From Pseudomonas entomophila (GTDB lineage: Bacteria; Pseudomonadota; Gammaproteobacteria; Pseudomonadales; Pseudomonadaceae): a stretch of 64,000 nucleotides of DNA. The notes beneath the pieces are model-generated. The model saw only the letters and a list, made by a program, of their open reading frames with translations, ran no database searches and was not told where the DNA came from. The stretch spans positions 1 through 64,000 of the forward strand of contig NZ_JARPQB010000019.1 of assembly GCF_029478665.1 (NCBI RefSeq), read 5' to 3'. Made by a program: the position numbers and the translations under genes. Below, one piece after another: positions 40,857-49,800 of the stretch; within the stretch, counting starts at the first letter, position 1, and the number at the start of each line of letters is the position of its first letter.

Positions 40857-41921
40857 TCAGGCGGCGTTGCCCAGGCGCTCCAGGCGGTAGGCGCCATTGA
40901 GCACGCGCTGCCACCAGCCACGGTTGTCGAGGTACCACTGCACGGTCTTGCGCAGCCCGGTCTCGAAGGTCTCCTGCGGGGTCCAGCCCAGCTCGTCGGC
41001 GATCTTGCTGGCGTCGATCGCATAGCGCAGGTCATGCCCGGGCCGATCGCTGACGAACTCGATCAGGTCGCTGTAGGCCTGGACGCCCTCGGGCTTGTTC
41101 GGTTGCAGCTCTTCGAGCAACGCGCAGATGATTTGCACCACGTCCAGGTTGCGGCGCTCGTTGTGGCCACCGATGTTGTAGGTCTGGCCCACTTCGCCAC
41201 GGGTCAGCACGGTGTACAGGGCGTGGGCGTGGTCCTCGACATGCAACCAATCGCGGACTTGCGCGCCGTTGCCATACACTGGCAGCGGCTTGCCGTGCAG
41301 GGCGTTGAGGATCACGTGCGGGATCAACTTCTCGGGGAAGTGGTGCGGGCCGTAGTTGTTCGAGCAGTTGGTCACCAGCACCGGCAGCCCATAGGTACGG
41401 CCCCAGGCGCGGACCAGGTGGTCGCTGCCGGCCTTGCTCGCCGAGTAGGGCGAGCTGGGCGCATAAGGGGTCTGCTCGGTGAAGAAGTCATCGGTACCTT
41501 CCAGGTCGCCGAACACTTCGTCGGTGGAGATGTGATGGAAGCGGAACGCCGCGCGGGCTTCCGGTGCCAGACCGTTCCAGTAGCCGCGGGCCACTTCCAG
41601 CAGGGTCGCGGTGCCCAGCACGTTGGTGCGGATGAAGGCGTCCGGGCCTTCGATCGAGCGGTCGACGTGCGACTCGGCCGCCAGGTGCATCACCGCCTGG
41701 GGCTGGAACTCGGCGAAGATCCGCTGCAAGTGCACTTTGTCGCAGATATCGGCCTGGTAGAAGCGGTAGCGCTCGGAGTCGGCGACGCTGGCCAGCGACT
41801 CGAGGTTGCCGGCATAAGTCAGGACGTCGACGTTGGCCACGTGGCAGTCGGTGTTTTGAATCAGGTGGCGGACCACGGCCGAGCCAATGAAGCCCGCGCC
41901 GCCGGTAATCAAGATGTTCAC
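40857..41921 (-). CDS. rmlB: dTDP-glucose 4,6-dehydratase
   Basis: 354 residues, NAD-dependent short-chain dehydrogenase fold. It has GGAGFIGS at residues 7-14 and the YxxxK pair in [12 protein letters not shown]. The Asp/Glu catalytic pair lies in STDEVFGDL. It converts dTDP-glucose to dTDP-4-keto-6-deoxyglucose, the branch point to rhamnose and many deoxysugars of natural products. It starts 44 bases after the 723-residue repeat protein in the same operon. Confidence 0.95.
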   Translation of the reverse strand: MNILITGGAGFIGSAVVRHLIQNTDCHVANVDVLTYAGNLESLASVADSERYRFYQADICDKVHLQRIFAEFQPQAVMHLAAESHVDRSIEGPDAFIRTNVLGTATLLEVARGYWNGLAPEARAAFRFHHISTDEVFGDLEGTDDFFTEQTPYAPSSPYSASKAGSDHLVRAWGRTYGLPVLVTNCSNNYGPHHFPEKLIPHVILNALHGKPLPVYGNGAQVRDWLHVEDHAHALYTVLTRGEVGQTYNIGGHNERRNLDVVQIICALLEELQPNKPEGVQAYSDLIEFVSDRPGHDLRYAIDASKIADELGWTPQETFETGLRKTVQWYLDNRGWWQRVLNGAYRLERLGNAA

Positions 41922-41965
41922 GCAAGTACTCCTGTAATGGGTGTGGTGAATCCGTTCACGCTTTT

Positions 41966-44137
41966 TTAGTTGACCAGGGCGACCCAGTACTTGCTGAGCG
42001 CGCCTTTGAGGATCAGCAACGACTGGATGCAGGTGAAGCTTTCGTCGGTGGTGGCCGAGGTGGTGTTCAGCGGGCCGAAGCCACCGTCTTTCTTCTGGTG
42101 CCGAGCAATCCAGTCCGTCACGCCCTGCTTGTCCCGAGGCTCGGCATCGAGCAGGTACAGGCCGGCCACCGCCATGTAGCTACCGACCAGGCTGACCGCC
42201 TTGCCCGGGCGATAGAGGAACGGCCCGTCGGCTTGCTGCAGCCCTTGCAGCCAGGCCACGGTGGCCTGGGCATCCACCAGCTCGCGGTCCAGCGCATGCA
42301 ACAGCGACAGGGCGCGGTAGGTGGAGAAGGTGTCGGGCGGGTTACCCGGGCGATTGCCGAAACCGCCATCGGCATGCTGGCAGGCCAGGATGAAGTCCAG
42401 CAGCGCCTCCGGCTGGTTCGCCTGTGCACCCAGTACGTGCAGCGACAACGCCGCCAGGTTGCTGTGCCAGATGTCCGACTGGTAGCCCGGCACGTTGCCG
42501 AAACCGCCATCGGCCTGCTGGCACTGGCGCAGGTAGGCGACGCAGGCCTGCTCGGCACGTGGCGCGCTGCCCAACAGGCGCAGGGAAATCACCGCGCAGT
42601 AGGTGGCGAACACGTCGCTCAGCTGGCCAGGTTGCTCGGAGAAGCCACCGTCGGGGTTCTGCGAGGCCTGGATGCAGGCCACCAGGCTGGCGCTGTCCTC
42701 GATGTCCGCTTTCAACGCATACAGGTCGGAAATCACGTGCAGCGCCGAGAACACCTGCCAGCAGCGGTCGGCGCGGAAGCCCTGCGGCGCCAGCTCGGCG
42801 GTCAGGCCGTAGGGCACCGCGAGGGAGGCACGCGACTGGCTCAGCCAGTCGTAGTAGGCCGGCAAATTGACGTCCAGGTTCGGCATCTGGCCCAGGTGGG
42901 GTTGCTCCAGCGGCCGACGGTTGTCCACCACGCGCAGGGCGCTGCCATCGACCGGGGCCCAGGTTTGCGGCGCCGGCAAGGACGCGGTGTGGTTTGCCAG
43001 GGCCTTGAGGCAGGCCAGTTGACCTTCCAGGCTCTTGATGTGCAACGGCAGGTACGACAGGTTGCCGATGTGGAACACGCCCAACTGCCGAGGTGGCGCC
43101 CAGAACTGGCGGATGAAGGGCACCGTCGGATCGACCGGGGTCGACCAGAAGTAGCCTTTGCCCAGGAAGAACCCACCATGGTGGCTGTCGTGGAAATCCC
43201 CCAGCGCCTTGAGCAACTGATCGCGGCGTTCGGCGGCGTCGTGTGGCTGTGCCAGCGCCAATGCATCGAGCAGCAACGCCACGTCCAGGCTGGTCTTGAT
43301 CGGGAACGGCGACTCGTTGCGCTTGAACGAGGTGAGCCAGTCCGCGCCGACGCGCTGGTCGTAGCGCAGGCGATCCCAGAAGCCGCCGTAGGTGTTGTCG
43401 TGCAGGCGCTCGAAGGTGTCCTCGAGTAGCTTGCGCGCCAGCTGCAGCATCTCCTGGTGGCTGTTGGCCCGTGCCCAGCGCGCCAGGGCCGCCGCGGCGC
43501 GCGCCCGGCTGGCGGTGTTGCGCAGGGTGCCTGCGCCCAGGCCATCGAGCTCGGCGCGCACTTCGTCCTCAAGCTTCCAGACGTGTTGCTGCAGGTGGGT
43601 GAGCAGCGCCTGGTCACCCTTGCAGGCGCACAGGCTGCACAACAGGTTGACCGCGCCGATGTCCAACTCGATTGGCATGTGCCCATCGATCACCGCGCTC
43701 CAGTCGCTGCTGAGCACACCCCCGAACAGACGGTTGTCATAGACCTGCTGCAGGCGCTGGCTCAAGCCCAGGGTCACGCTCTTCAGCTGCGCATCGTCAC
43801 GCCGCAGGCGGCGGAACTCGAGTACTGCGCGCAGGGCATCGAACTGGACCGCCAGGGTCCGGCAACGCCCGGAGCCATGCGGGTTCCAGAAACGGTCGCC
43901 CAATTCGATGAAGCCATCCTGGCTGGCATCGTGCAGCGCCAGCAACCCGGCCAGCGCGAACTCGGCCTGCTCGGCCTCGCCATGGGCGGCGAAGAACAGC
44001 GTCGCCGCCACCTGGTCCTCCAGGCGCTTGTCGCTGCTGATGCGTACCGCACCGGTAGCGTCGGTGACTGCCAGAAAGCCACCCTCTTCCCTGTCCATCA
44101 AGGCTTCGGCCATGAAGGTAATTGAGGCGCTGTGCAT
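41966..44137 (-). CDS. Two-part (alpha/alpha)-barrel protein with prenyltransferase/squalene-cyclase-type repeats
   Basis: 723 residues, no signal peptide. The N-terminal half (to about 400) is helical, with repeats such as [11 protein letters not shown] and [13 protein letters not shown] like six-hairpin glycosidase/epimerase (AGE, YyaL-type) barrels. The C-terminal half has five repeats of about 48 residues, each centred on Qxx[53 protein letters not shown]. These are the repeats of protein prenyltransferase beta subunits and class II terpene cyclases. I see neither an intact DxDD cyclase acid nor the Asp/Cys/His zinc set, so catalysis is uncertain. It lies between the glycosyltransferase and rmlB genes. 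Start: ATG after GGGAGAGG. Confidence 0.8.
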   Translation of the reverse strand: MHSASITFMAEALMDREEGGFLAVTDATGAVRISSDKRLEDQVAATLFFAAHGEAEQAEFALAGLLALHDASQDGFIELGDRFWNPHGSGRCRTLAVQFDALRAVLEFRRLRRDDAQLKSVTLGLSQRLQQVYDNRLFGGVLSSDWSAVIDGHMPIELDIGAVNLLCSLCACKGDQALLTHLQQHVWKLEDEVRAELDGLGAGTLRNTASRARAAAALARWARANSHQEMLQLARKLLEDTFERLHDNTYGGFWDRLRYDQRVGADWLTSFKRNESPFPIKTSLDVALLLDALALAQPHDAAERRDQLLKALGDFHDSHHGGFFLGKGYFWSTPVDPTVPFIRQFWAPPRQLGVFHIGNLSYLPLHIKSLEGQLACLKALANHTASLPAPQTWAPVDGSALRVVDNRRPLEQPHLGQMPNLDVNLPAYYDWLSQSRASLAVPYGLTAELAPQGFRADRCWQVFSALHVISDLYALKADIEDSASLVACIQASQNPDGGFSEQPGQLSDVFATYCAVISLRLLGSAPRAEQACVAYLRQCQQADGGFGNVPGYQSDIWHSNLAALSLHVLGAQANQPEALLDFILACQHADGGFGNRPGNPPDTFSTYRALSLLHALDRELVDAQATVAWLQGLQQADGPFLYRPGKAVSLVGSYMAVAGLYLLDAEPRDKQGVTDWIARHQKKDGGFGPLNTTSATTDESFTCIQSLLILKGALSKYWVALVN

Positions 44138-44173
44138 TGCCCTCTCCCTGAATAATGCTGTGGATGATGTTGC

Positions 44174-45388
44174 TTACTGAGCCAGGCTCAGAATCCGGCT
44201 GGCGGCACGCTGGGCACCCAAGCCATCCGGTGCGGCGACACGCTGGTGGGCACCGAAATAGGTTGGCGCCGCGGTGTCCTTGTCCAGTTCGGCGCCGATC
44301 AGCTCGGCAATCCGCGCGGCCTCGCAACCCAGGTAGGTCGGGAAGCCGAGGCGCCCCAGGCGGTCGAGCGCCTCGGCCTCGTGGTACTCGGACTTCGACG
44401 GCAGCACGAACAGCGTCGGAATGTTCAGCGCGGCGATCTCGGTCACGGTGATCCAGCCCGGCGCCGATACCAGCAGGCTGGCTTCGCGCAGCAGGCCCAT
44501 CCAGTCCGGGTAGTACGGCACGCTGATGACGCCTTCGCGCGGGGCGATGTCCTGGCGGCCGAGCAGCACCATCTTCAGCTCCGGGCGTTCGGCGCGCAGG
44601 CGCTCGAAGGCCTCCAGGTAGCCGTTGAGCAGGTTCTGCTTGCTCTCGGCGAACATGGTGGTGCCGCTGATGGAGGCGACAACGAACGGACCATCACCCA
44701 GGCCCAGGTCGGCGCGCACGGTGGAGGCGTTGGTCTGGGTGAAATCACGGATCATCGGCCCGACGAAGTGCGCCTTGCCCGAGTGCAGCGCGCTGGCCAC
44801 CGGCGTGCCGTTGTCCATTTCCGGGATGTAGGGCTTGTCGGTCAGCACCAGCTGGCTCTGCTCGATCATCCACGAGAACTGCTTGTGCAAGGCCAGGCGC
44901 GCCCGGTTCAGGTCTTCGGCGTTGAGCTCGAAACCACCTTCGCTCAGGTCCTGGTCGGTCAACTGGCACAAGGTGAAGTCGTAGCGCTCGGTGACGAACA
45001 CCAGGGGCGTGCGGCTGAAGATCGCCGCCAGGCAAGCCGCCATGTTGAAGTCGGAAATCACCACCCGAGGCTTGTGTTCCTCGATGATCGCCAGGTAGGC
45101 GAGCATGCGTTCGCTGGACAGGAACGTGTTGGAGATGTAGCCGGCGATATAGCTGCCCCAGTCGAGCTGGCGCGACAAGTTGCTCTTTTTCGAATAGTCC
45201 ATCAGTTGCCCGGCGACATCGATCACCTCGATGCCCGAGCCTTCGAACATCGGGGTGAACACGTCCTGCAGCGAGGCCAGGGCCACCTTCAGGTCGATGT
45301 CGGGGTTGCGATCCTTAAGGGCACGGCCGATCGACAGCACGCGCATGTTGTGACCGGAACCGGTGGGTGCGGGGGCGAACAGAATCAT
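44174..45388 (-). CDS. GT-B fold glycosyltransferase
   Basis: 404 residues from ATG 45388, which has a strong AAGGAGGAAG upstream and overlaps the previous gene by four bases. The N-terminal MILFAPAPTGSGHNMRVL is the typical Gly-rich first loop of GT1/GT28 enzymes. The C-terminal donor-binding domain has SISGTTMFAESKQN, SAPGWITVTEIAALNIPTLF and PSKSEYHEAEALDRLG, like MurG and UDP/dTDP-sugar natural-product glycosyltransferases. With rmlAB in the same operon, a dTDP-deoxysugar donor is a reasonable guess. The acceptor is unknown. Confidence 0.85.
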   Translation of the reverse strand: MILFAPAPTGSGHNMRVLSIGRALKDRNPDIDLKVALASLQDVFTPMFEGSGIEVIDVAGQLMDYSKKSNLSRQLDWGSYIAGYISNTFLSSERMLAYLAIIEEHKPRVVISDFNMAACLAAIFSRTPLVFVTERYDFTLCQLTDQDLSEGGFELNAEDLNRARLALHKQFSWMIEQSQLVLTDKPYIPEMDNGTPVASALHSGKAHFVGPMIRDFTQTNASTVRADLGLGDGPFVVASISGTTMFAESKQNLLNGYLEAFERLRAERPELKMVLLGRQDIAPREGVISVPYYPDWMGLLREASLLVSAPGWITVTEIAALNIPTLFVLPSKSEYHEAEALDRLGRLGFPTYLGCEAARIAELIGAELDKDTAAPTYFGAHQRVAAPDGLGAQRAASRILSLAQ

Positions 45389-46356
45389 GCGACTTCCTCC
45401 TTGAGTTGAATGATGCCTTTGACTACCGAGTGTGCAGGTACATCGCGAATGACCACGGCGTAGGGTTCGACCACCACGTCGTCGCCAAGGGAAACAGGAC
45501 CAACGATCAAGGCGCCGGTACCAATGCGGCAACGCTTGCCGATGCGAATGGGGGCGGCTTTCCAGGGCAGCGAGCGGTAGCCGTGGTCATGGGAGGACGA
45601 CACCAGGGTGACCTGGTCGTCGAGCTGGCTGTGCTCGCCGATGGCGACACCACCAGCCCCTTCGATGACCACGCCACGCCCCAGGCCGACGTGCTCGCCA
45701 AGGGCGATACCGCCGTGATCGTGCATGCCACCGCGCCGGGTGCTGCGGCCGATCAGCACGCAGTCCTCACCGATGTGCACCGAAGCGCCACCGGACAATT
45801 CGGCGTCGATCAACGCGCTGTCGGCGATATGCCAAGTACAGAGCTGTGGGTTTTGCTGATGCACCAGGTGCAATGCGCAGGAGGCGCGATCGAGAAAGGA
45901 AGGCAGGCCTTCGCGCTGACGCTTGAGCACTTTCTGCAGGACCGGCGCCGGGTCGGGCCAGCCATCCTCGCTGACCTGGCGACGGGCGATCACCCGTGCC
46001 GGGCGGCCGACGACGATGCAGTCCTGCTCGACGTTTTCAGTGACCAGTGCGCCTGCGGCCACCACCGCTCCGGCACCGATGTGCACGCCGGGCAAAAGGG
46101 TTGCGCGGGCACCGATCCAGGCGCCACGGCCCACACGGATGGGGTGTTGCTCGCTGCCGCGAGCGACGACGCCGGTGGCCAGCATGCCGCGGTCAGCAAC
46201 ATCGAGGTGCTCGAGGCTGCACTTGAAACCGATGAAGCACCCCTGACCCAGGGTCACGCCCTGGAGGTGATTGCCGGCGCGAACCCAGCTGGCATCACCA
46301 ATATGGGAGTCGGACGAAACGCGCGTCCCGACTTCGACAAGCCATGTTGTCTGCAT
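45385..46356 (-). CDS. Acyltransferase with two tandem left-handed beta-helix (hexapeptide) domains
   Basis: 323 residues from ATG 46356. A longer frame upstream runs into the promoter region and is rejected. Two LbH domains follow each other: residues about 8-120 (HIGDASWVRAG...GVHIGAGAVVAAGALV...VGRPARVI) and about 175-315 (ASVHIGEDCVLIG...IALGEHVGLGRG...RIGTGALIVGPVSLGD). Each ends in the LbetaH-acetyltransferase tail (VVGRPAR and SVVKG). The His in SSSHDHGYRS of the second copy fits the catalytic His of xenobiotic/maltose acetyltransferases. First gene of the operon. It probably acylates a sugar or its carrier. Confidence 0.85.
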   Translation of the reverse strand: MQTTWLVEVGTRVSSDSHIGDASWVRAGNHLQGVTLGQGCFIGFKCSLEHLDVADRGMLATGVVARGSEQHPIRVGRGAWIGARATLLPGVHIGAGAVVAAGALVTENVEQDCIVVGRPARVIARRQVSEDGWPDPAPVLQKVLKRQREGLPSFLDRASCALHLVHQQNPQLCTWHIADSALIDAELSGGASVHIGEDCVLIGRSTRRGGMHDHGGIALGEHVGLGRGVVIEGAGGVAIGEHSQLDDQVTLVSSSHDHGYRSLPWKAAPIRIGKRCRIGTGALIVGPVSLGDDVVVEPYAVVIRDVPAHSVVKGIIQLKEEVA

Positions 46357-46520
46357 CACACAATCCCTTGCCTGTTCGGATGCAGCGCGTGGTTTCGCCG
46401 TGGCGAAAGTCAGACATGCATCCCGGTTGCGAATCCTTGCATGGGGTGTCGCCACTCTGGCGTGACCTGCTGTCCAGGCCTGCCGATTTCGAGGGGTTAG
46501 AGCCGCCCTGCGAAGCCAAT

Positions 46521-46564
46521 AATGTACTAGTCAATTAGTACTGTTCGCATATCCTAGTACAGAC
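46521..46564. promoter_or_regulatory. GTAC operator array, promoter of the five-gene operon
   Basis: GTAC occurs at 46524, 46538 and 46557, spaced 14 and 19 bases. The layout AATGTAC-N10-GTACTGTT is repeated, with the same spacings, before the hydroxylase/efflux operon at 56776. Read toward the operon, GTACATT may include its -10. The surrounding 46357-46700 is AT-rich and holds no gene. Confidence 0.6.
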
Positions 46565-46700
46565 AAAATGCCTAGGCAACACGTTTTCTGTGCCGGTCGT
46601 TAGAAAATTTCAGGGCAGTCAAGACGCACAAAAATGTTTCGATCGTGTGAAAAACTTGCTGAATTTAGCGTGTAACCTGCACATAAATCCACAGGAACAG

Positions 46701-46738
46701 CAAAAACGCAACCGGCCACTCACGTGGCCGGTTGCGTT
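46701..46738 (-). terminator. Intrinsic terminator after the TetR gene
   Basis: AACGCAACCGGCCAC-TCAC-GTGGCCGGTTGCGTT, a perfect 15-base stem. On the minus strand it is followed by GCGTTTTTGC, giving a T-run, 45 bases after the tetR stop. Confidence 0.9.
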
Positions 46739-46783
46739 GAGACAAACCAGAGAATGGCCAAAGGCCAGCTAGCAGAGGAGAGG

Positions 46784-47395
46784 TCAGTGCGCGAGATGAT
46801 CCGGGACGATGGACTCCCAATTGCCCATGGCATGGCCTGCCACTTTTTCCAACGCATCGCGTGGTGAACCGTCACGCGCCACCATGGCCATGCCGCGCTG
46901 TACCACGCCGTAGTAATTGGCCAGGCTCTCGCAATCGACATGCTCGCCGATCTCACGGCTGGCCTGCCCGAGGCGCAGGCGGTTCTTCAACATCTCGAAG
47001 GGTTTGCAGCGCAGCACCTTGAGCCCGACCCTGAGGTTGGGCAAGGGCGAATTGAGGTCGGTCTGGGTGACGAAACAACCGTGGGGACGGTCTTCACGGG
47101 TGAGGATCCTGGCAGTTGCCAGGAGGACGGCCTGGATCGAGTCCTGCGCCCGTTCATACTTGTACAGCTCGCTCCAGATCTCCTCGCCAACCGTGGACCA
47201 GTAAAGCTCCAGCGCTTCGAGGAACAGGTCCTCCTTGGAGCCGAAGGCGGCATAGAGGCTCGGTGACTTGATCTTCATCACCCCCATCAACTCGCTCAGC
47301 GACGTGCCATCGTAACCCTTGTCCCAGAACAGCAGCATGGCCTTGACCAGCGCCTCGTGTCGATCGAACTCCCGGGGTCTTCCACGACCACTCAT
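46784..47395 (-). CDS. TetR/AcrR family transcriptional regulator
   Basis: 203 residues from ATG 47395. The N-terminal helix-turn-helix domain GRPREFDRHEALVKAMLLFWDKGYDGTSLSEL...SLYAAFG (in segments, residues 4-55) is typical of TetR. The rest is a ligand-binding helical domain with Cys residues in HGCFVTQT and VLRCKPF. It is divergent from the flavin reductase/UbiC pair, with a GTAC-N10-GTAC palindrome between them. It is therefore the best candidate regulator of the accessory block, including itself. Ligand unknown. Confidence 0.92.
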   Translation of the reverse strand: MSGRGRPREFDRHEALVKAMLLFWDKGYDGTSLSELMGVMKIKSPSLYAAFGSKEDLFLEALELYWSTVGEEIWSELYKYERAQDSIQAVLLATARILTREDRPHGCFVTQTDLNSPLPNLRVGLKVLRCKPFEMLKNRLRLGQASREIGEHVDCESLANYYGVVQRGMAMVARDGSPRDALEKVAGHAMGNWESIVPDHLAH

Positions 47396-47546
47396 ATCTA
47401 CTTCTCCCTTCTCACAACGGGTGGGTCGCAACCTAGGCAGTCACAACCCGGATCCCACTGCGCCGCCCAGGCCACCCATGACCTGCAGGCCTTGCGCGGC
47501 AGGGCGTGCAGCGGCAATACGTGAACGGCGTTACAAAAAGAATTGT

Positions 47547-47570
47547 ATTGTACTAATACATCCGTACAAT
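47547..47570. promoter_or_regulatory. GTAC operator overlapping the flavin reductase promoter
   Basis: ATTGTAC-N10-GTACAAT, a perfect seven-base inverted repeat. TACAAT (47565-47570) is a good -10 for the flavin reductase gene, with TTGTAT 16 bases before it as a weak -35. A second partial palindrome, GGCGTACATGCATGATCGCC, lies at 47640-47659, closer to the gene. Confidence 0.65.
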
Positions 47571-47704
47571 CAGCGGTGTGCGAATGATATGCGGTCGCCT
47601 GCGGGGTACGTCAACCCCGGCTTACAAACAATAAGTCATGGCGTACATGCATGATCGCCAAAGCTTTTTTAGCGAAGATCACTCACCGAAGGAGCGTTTC
47701 AGCA

Positions 47705-48202
47705 ATGGATGTTGCAACCTACAGAAATGCCATGGCCCGGCTTGGCGGCGCCGTCTCGATCATCAGCACCGACGGCCCCAGTGGTCGCCACGGCTTCACC
47801 GCGTCCGCCGTGTGCAGCGTCACCGACACCCCGCCCACCCTGCTGGTGTGCATGAACAACCAGTCGCGCCAGCGCAGCAGTTTCGAAGAAAACGGCGTGC
47901 TCTGCGTGAACGTGCTGCGCGGTGACCACCAGCATCTGTCGGGCATCTTCGCCAACAAGCACCTGGACATGGAGCAACGCTTCCAGGCAACTCCCTGGTC
48001 CACCGGCCACAGCGGCGCACCGACCATGGACGAGGCGCTCGTCTGCTTCGACTGCCGGATCAGCGAAATCCACACGGTGGGCAGCCACAGCATCTTCTAC
48101 TGCCAGGTGCTGAACATCGACAGCGCCCAGCATCCGGAAGGGTTGATCTATTTCGACCGTGCCTATCATCGCGTTGCCGCGCCCGATCAGTCTGCGGCCT
48201 GA
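47705..48202 (+). CDS. Flavin reductase (HpaC/RutF-like) component
   Basis: 165 residues from ATG 47705, with AAGGAG upstream. The flavin-reductase-like split-barrel domain is shown by ARLGGAVSIISTDGP, GFTASAVCSVTDTPPTLLVC and FCVNVL-type VLCVNVLRGDHQHLS. It would reduce FMN or FAD with NAD(P)H and hand the reduced flavin to a monooxygenase. The obvious partner is the class D hydroxylase at 55565, which shares its operator. It is followed 22 bases later by the UbiC paralogue. Confidence 0.88.
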   Translation: MDVATYRNAMARLGGAVSIISTDGPSGRHGFTASAVCSVTDTPPTLLVCMNNQSRQRSSFEENGVLCVNVLRGDHQHLSGIFANKHLDMEQRFQATPWSTGHSGAPTMDEALVCFDCRISEIHTVGSHSIFYCQVLNIDSAQHPEGLIYFDRAYHRVAAPDQSAA

Positions 48203-48224
48203 AGACTTCCGGAGAACACGCGTC

Positions 48225-48782
48225 ATGGACAATCTCTGGACTTCGCTGCCGCTACCTGGCCTGAGCGACGATCAACGTCACTGGCTGTTCGCGCCAGGCT
48301 CGCTGACCCTGCGCCTAAAGGCGCTGGGCCGGTTCAGCATGGATGTGACCCAGCAGCGGATCGATTTCCCCGAACCCGGTGAAGCCCACGCCCTGGGTTG
48401 CACCGCCGACAGCCCTGCCTGGATCCGTGAAGTGGCCTTGAAAGTCGACGACCAGGTCATGGTCTGCGCCCGCAGCCTGACGCCGATGCGCGAGCGCCGG
48501 CCGGCCTGGCCGGAGCTTGCCGGCTACGGTGGCGAGCCATTGGGCGGCATGCTGTACAACTCGCAGGATATTCACCGCGGCGCATTCGAATGCCAGCGCC
48601 CACAGGCCGATGACCCGCTGTCGCGCCTGGCCACGTCGCTTGGTCAGCCAGGCGGCAAGTTGCTGGCCCGCCGCTCGCGCTTCATGCGCGACGGCCAGCC
48701 ACTGCTGATCGCCGAATGCTTTCTCGAGGGTTTCTGGGCGTTGTTGCAGGAGCGGAGCGCGCCGCTGAAACTGGCTATCTGA
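48225..48782 (+). CDS. Chorismate lyase (UbiC) paralogue
   Basis: 185 residues. It resembles UbiC, which cleaves chorismate to 4-hydroxybenzoate and pyruvate. The landmarks match: HWLFAPGSLTLRL near the start, the active-site Arg in WIREVALKV, the hydrophobic pocket LGGMLY, and the catalytic Glu in LIAECFLEGFW near the end. The ubiquinone-pathway ubiC normally sits beside ubiA, which is absent here, so this is probably a dedicated second copy supplying 4-hydroxybenzoate to the accessory pathway. It is co-transcribed with the flavin reductase. Confidence 0.8.
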   Translation: MDNLWTSLPLPGLSDDQRHWLFAPGSLTLRLKALGRFSMDVTQQRIDFPEPGEAHALGCTADSPAWIREVALKVDDQVMVCARSLTPMRERRPAWPELAGYGGEPLGGMLYNSQDIHRGAFECQRPQADDPLSRLATSLGQPGGKLLARRSRFMRDGQPLLIAECFLEGFWALLQERSAPLKLAI

Positions 48783-48812
48783 GCCAAGGGCGCGCTCGCG
48801 GGGGAAGGCGAC

Positions 48813-49172
48813 TCAGCCTTCTTCCAGGCGGGCTTCGTTGTCGCGGATGACCTGCGAGGTGTGCGGGTCTTTGTCGACCGCGTCGAGCAGGGAGCTGAGC
48901 AGGCCTGGGAAGCGGGCTTCCAGGTCATCCCGGCGGATCGACAGCAGGTTCTCACGGCCATAAGGGCGTTGCCAGATCACGCCGCTGTCGCGCAGCACGC
49001 GCCAGTGGTGGGTCATGGTCGACTTGGAGGCACCTTTGAGGATGCGCCCGCAAGGGTGCTCTTCACCATCGGAAAGGACCTTCAGCACGGTCAGGCGCAA
49101 CGGGTTGCCAAGTGCTGTCAGGACGTTCTCCAGGCGGATCTGTTCGATGCTGGGGTGGTTGGCAGTGTACAT
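48813..49172 (-). CDS. ArsR-type winged-helix transcriptional regulator
   Basis: 119 residues with an ArsR/HTH_20 fold: LTALGNPLRLTVLKVLSDGEEHPCG, then the recognition helix SKSTMTHHWRVLRDSGVI and the wing RPYGRENLLSIRRDD. No metal-binding ELCV-type Cys box is present, so it is not a classical metal sensor. It is convergent with the UbiC paralogue and second regulator of the block. Its targets are unknown. Confidence 0.88.
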   Translation of the reverse strand: MYTANHPSIEQIRLENVLTALGNPLRLTVLKVLSDGEEHPCGRILKGASKSTMTHHWRVLRDSGVIWQRPYGRENLLSIRRDDLEARFPGLLSSLLDAVDKDPHTSQVIRDNEARLEEG

Positions 49173-49758
49173 GCAATAACCTCAATAGCCTTACAAGGAT
49201 CACCACGCGCCGGATCGCCTGCGCGGTACCGTCCGTGGTTTCCCCGTATTGATCAGGCGCGATTCCATGTCGCGCTCCTGGAAAGCCGAGTCCGAACCTG
49301 GCAATACCCCGTGGGGACAGCATGTTCCCAACTACCTAGGGCCATCAGTCGATGGCTGCCTGCCTCTGGAATCACGACTGTTTGTTAGTACGAACAGTGT
49401 AGGACTATACACCATTGTTACAACCGTTCGCGAGCCAATCGTGTTGCATGTGCTACCCGGGAGCATCAAGGTGCAACCCATTTAGCCTTGTAAAACAGGA
49501 CGTTGTGCATTGAGACGGATTTAGAAAACGGTGTGTTTCAAGGTGTAAAGCGCGGGGTTTTCGTCGGAGATGTTGTAGGGTTCTTGAGACCGGGCGCCGC
49601 CTGCGCGGCGTATCGCGGATGAATCCGCTCCTACAGGCCCGTTCGGCCTCACAGGTGCGGCACGTTGCAACCGAGGTAGGAGCGGATTCATCCGCGATGC
49701 GCCGCGCGGGCGGCGCTCGATATCGTAGGTGCTGCAACCCTCCAGGCGAACACTTGAA
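49173..49758. other. Gene-free interval between the ArsR-type regulator and the efflux operon
   Basis: About 590 bases. The left part (49380-49460) is AT-rich with GTGTA-N6-TACAC and other small inverted repeats, a likely regulator promoter region. The right part holds a REP pair (49611-49699). Open frames of up to 115 codons exist but have no ribosome binding site and no recognisable protein, so none is called. Confidence 0.6.
49611..49699. repeat. REP pair, type 3 (GTAGGAGCGGATTCATCCGCGAT)
   Basis: Inverted copies of GTAGGAGCGGATTCATCCGCGAT, about 40 bases apart. This variant occurs only here. It is the single REP element inside the accessory block. Confidence 0.85.
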
Positions 49759-49790
49759 AGCCGGCGCCAGGTGCAACCCCGGCGCCGGCT
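49759..49790 (-). terminator. Hairpin ending the efflux operon
   Basis: On the minus strand AGCCGGCGCC-N12-GGCGCCGGCT followed by TTTCAAG, a perfect ten-base stem, 10 bases after the stop of the outer-membrane factor gene. The T-run is short. Confidence 0.65.
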
Positions 49791-49800
49791 GAACCAGCAT

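Noticed and set aside
46784..47395. A mobile element or integrase bordering the accessory block
   Set aside because: No transposase, integrase, tRNA or flanking direct repeat was seen at 38-40 kb or 58 kb. The regulator here is an ordinary TetR.
49249..49485. 78-codon plus-strand frame in the gap before the efflux operon
   Set aside because: No ribosome binding site, no recognisable family, and it covers a probable promoter region.
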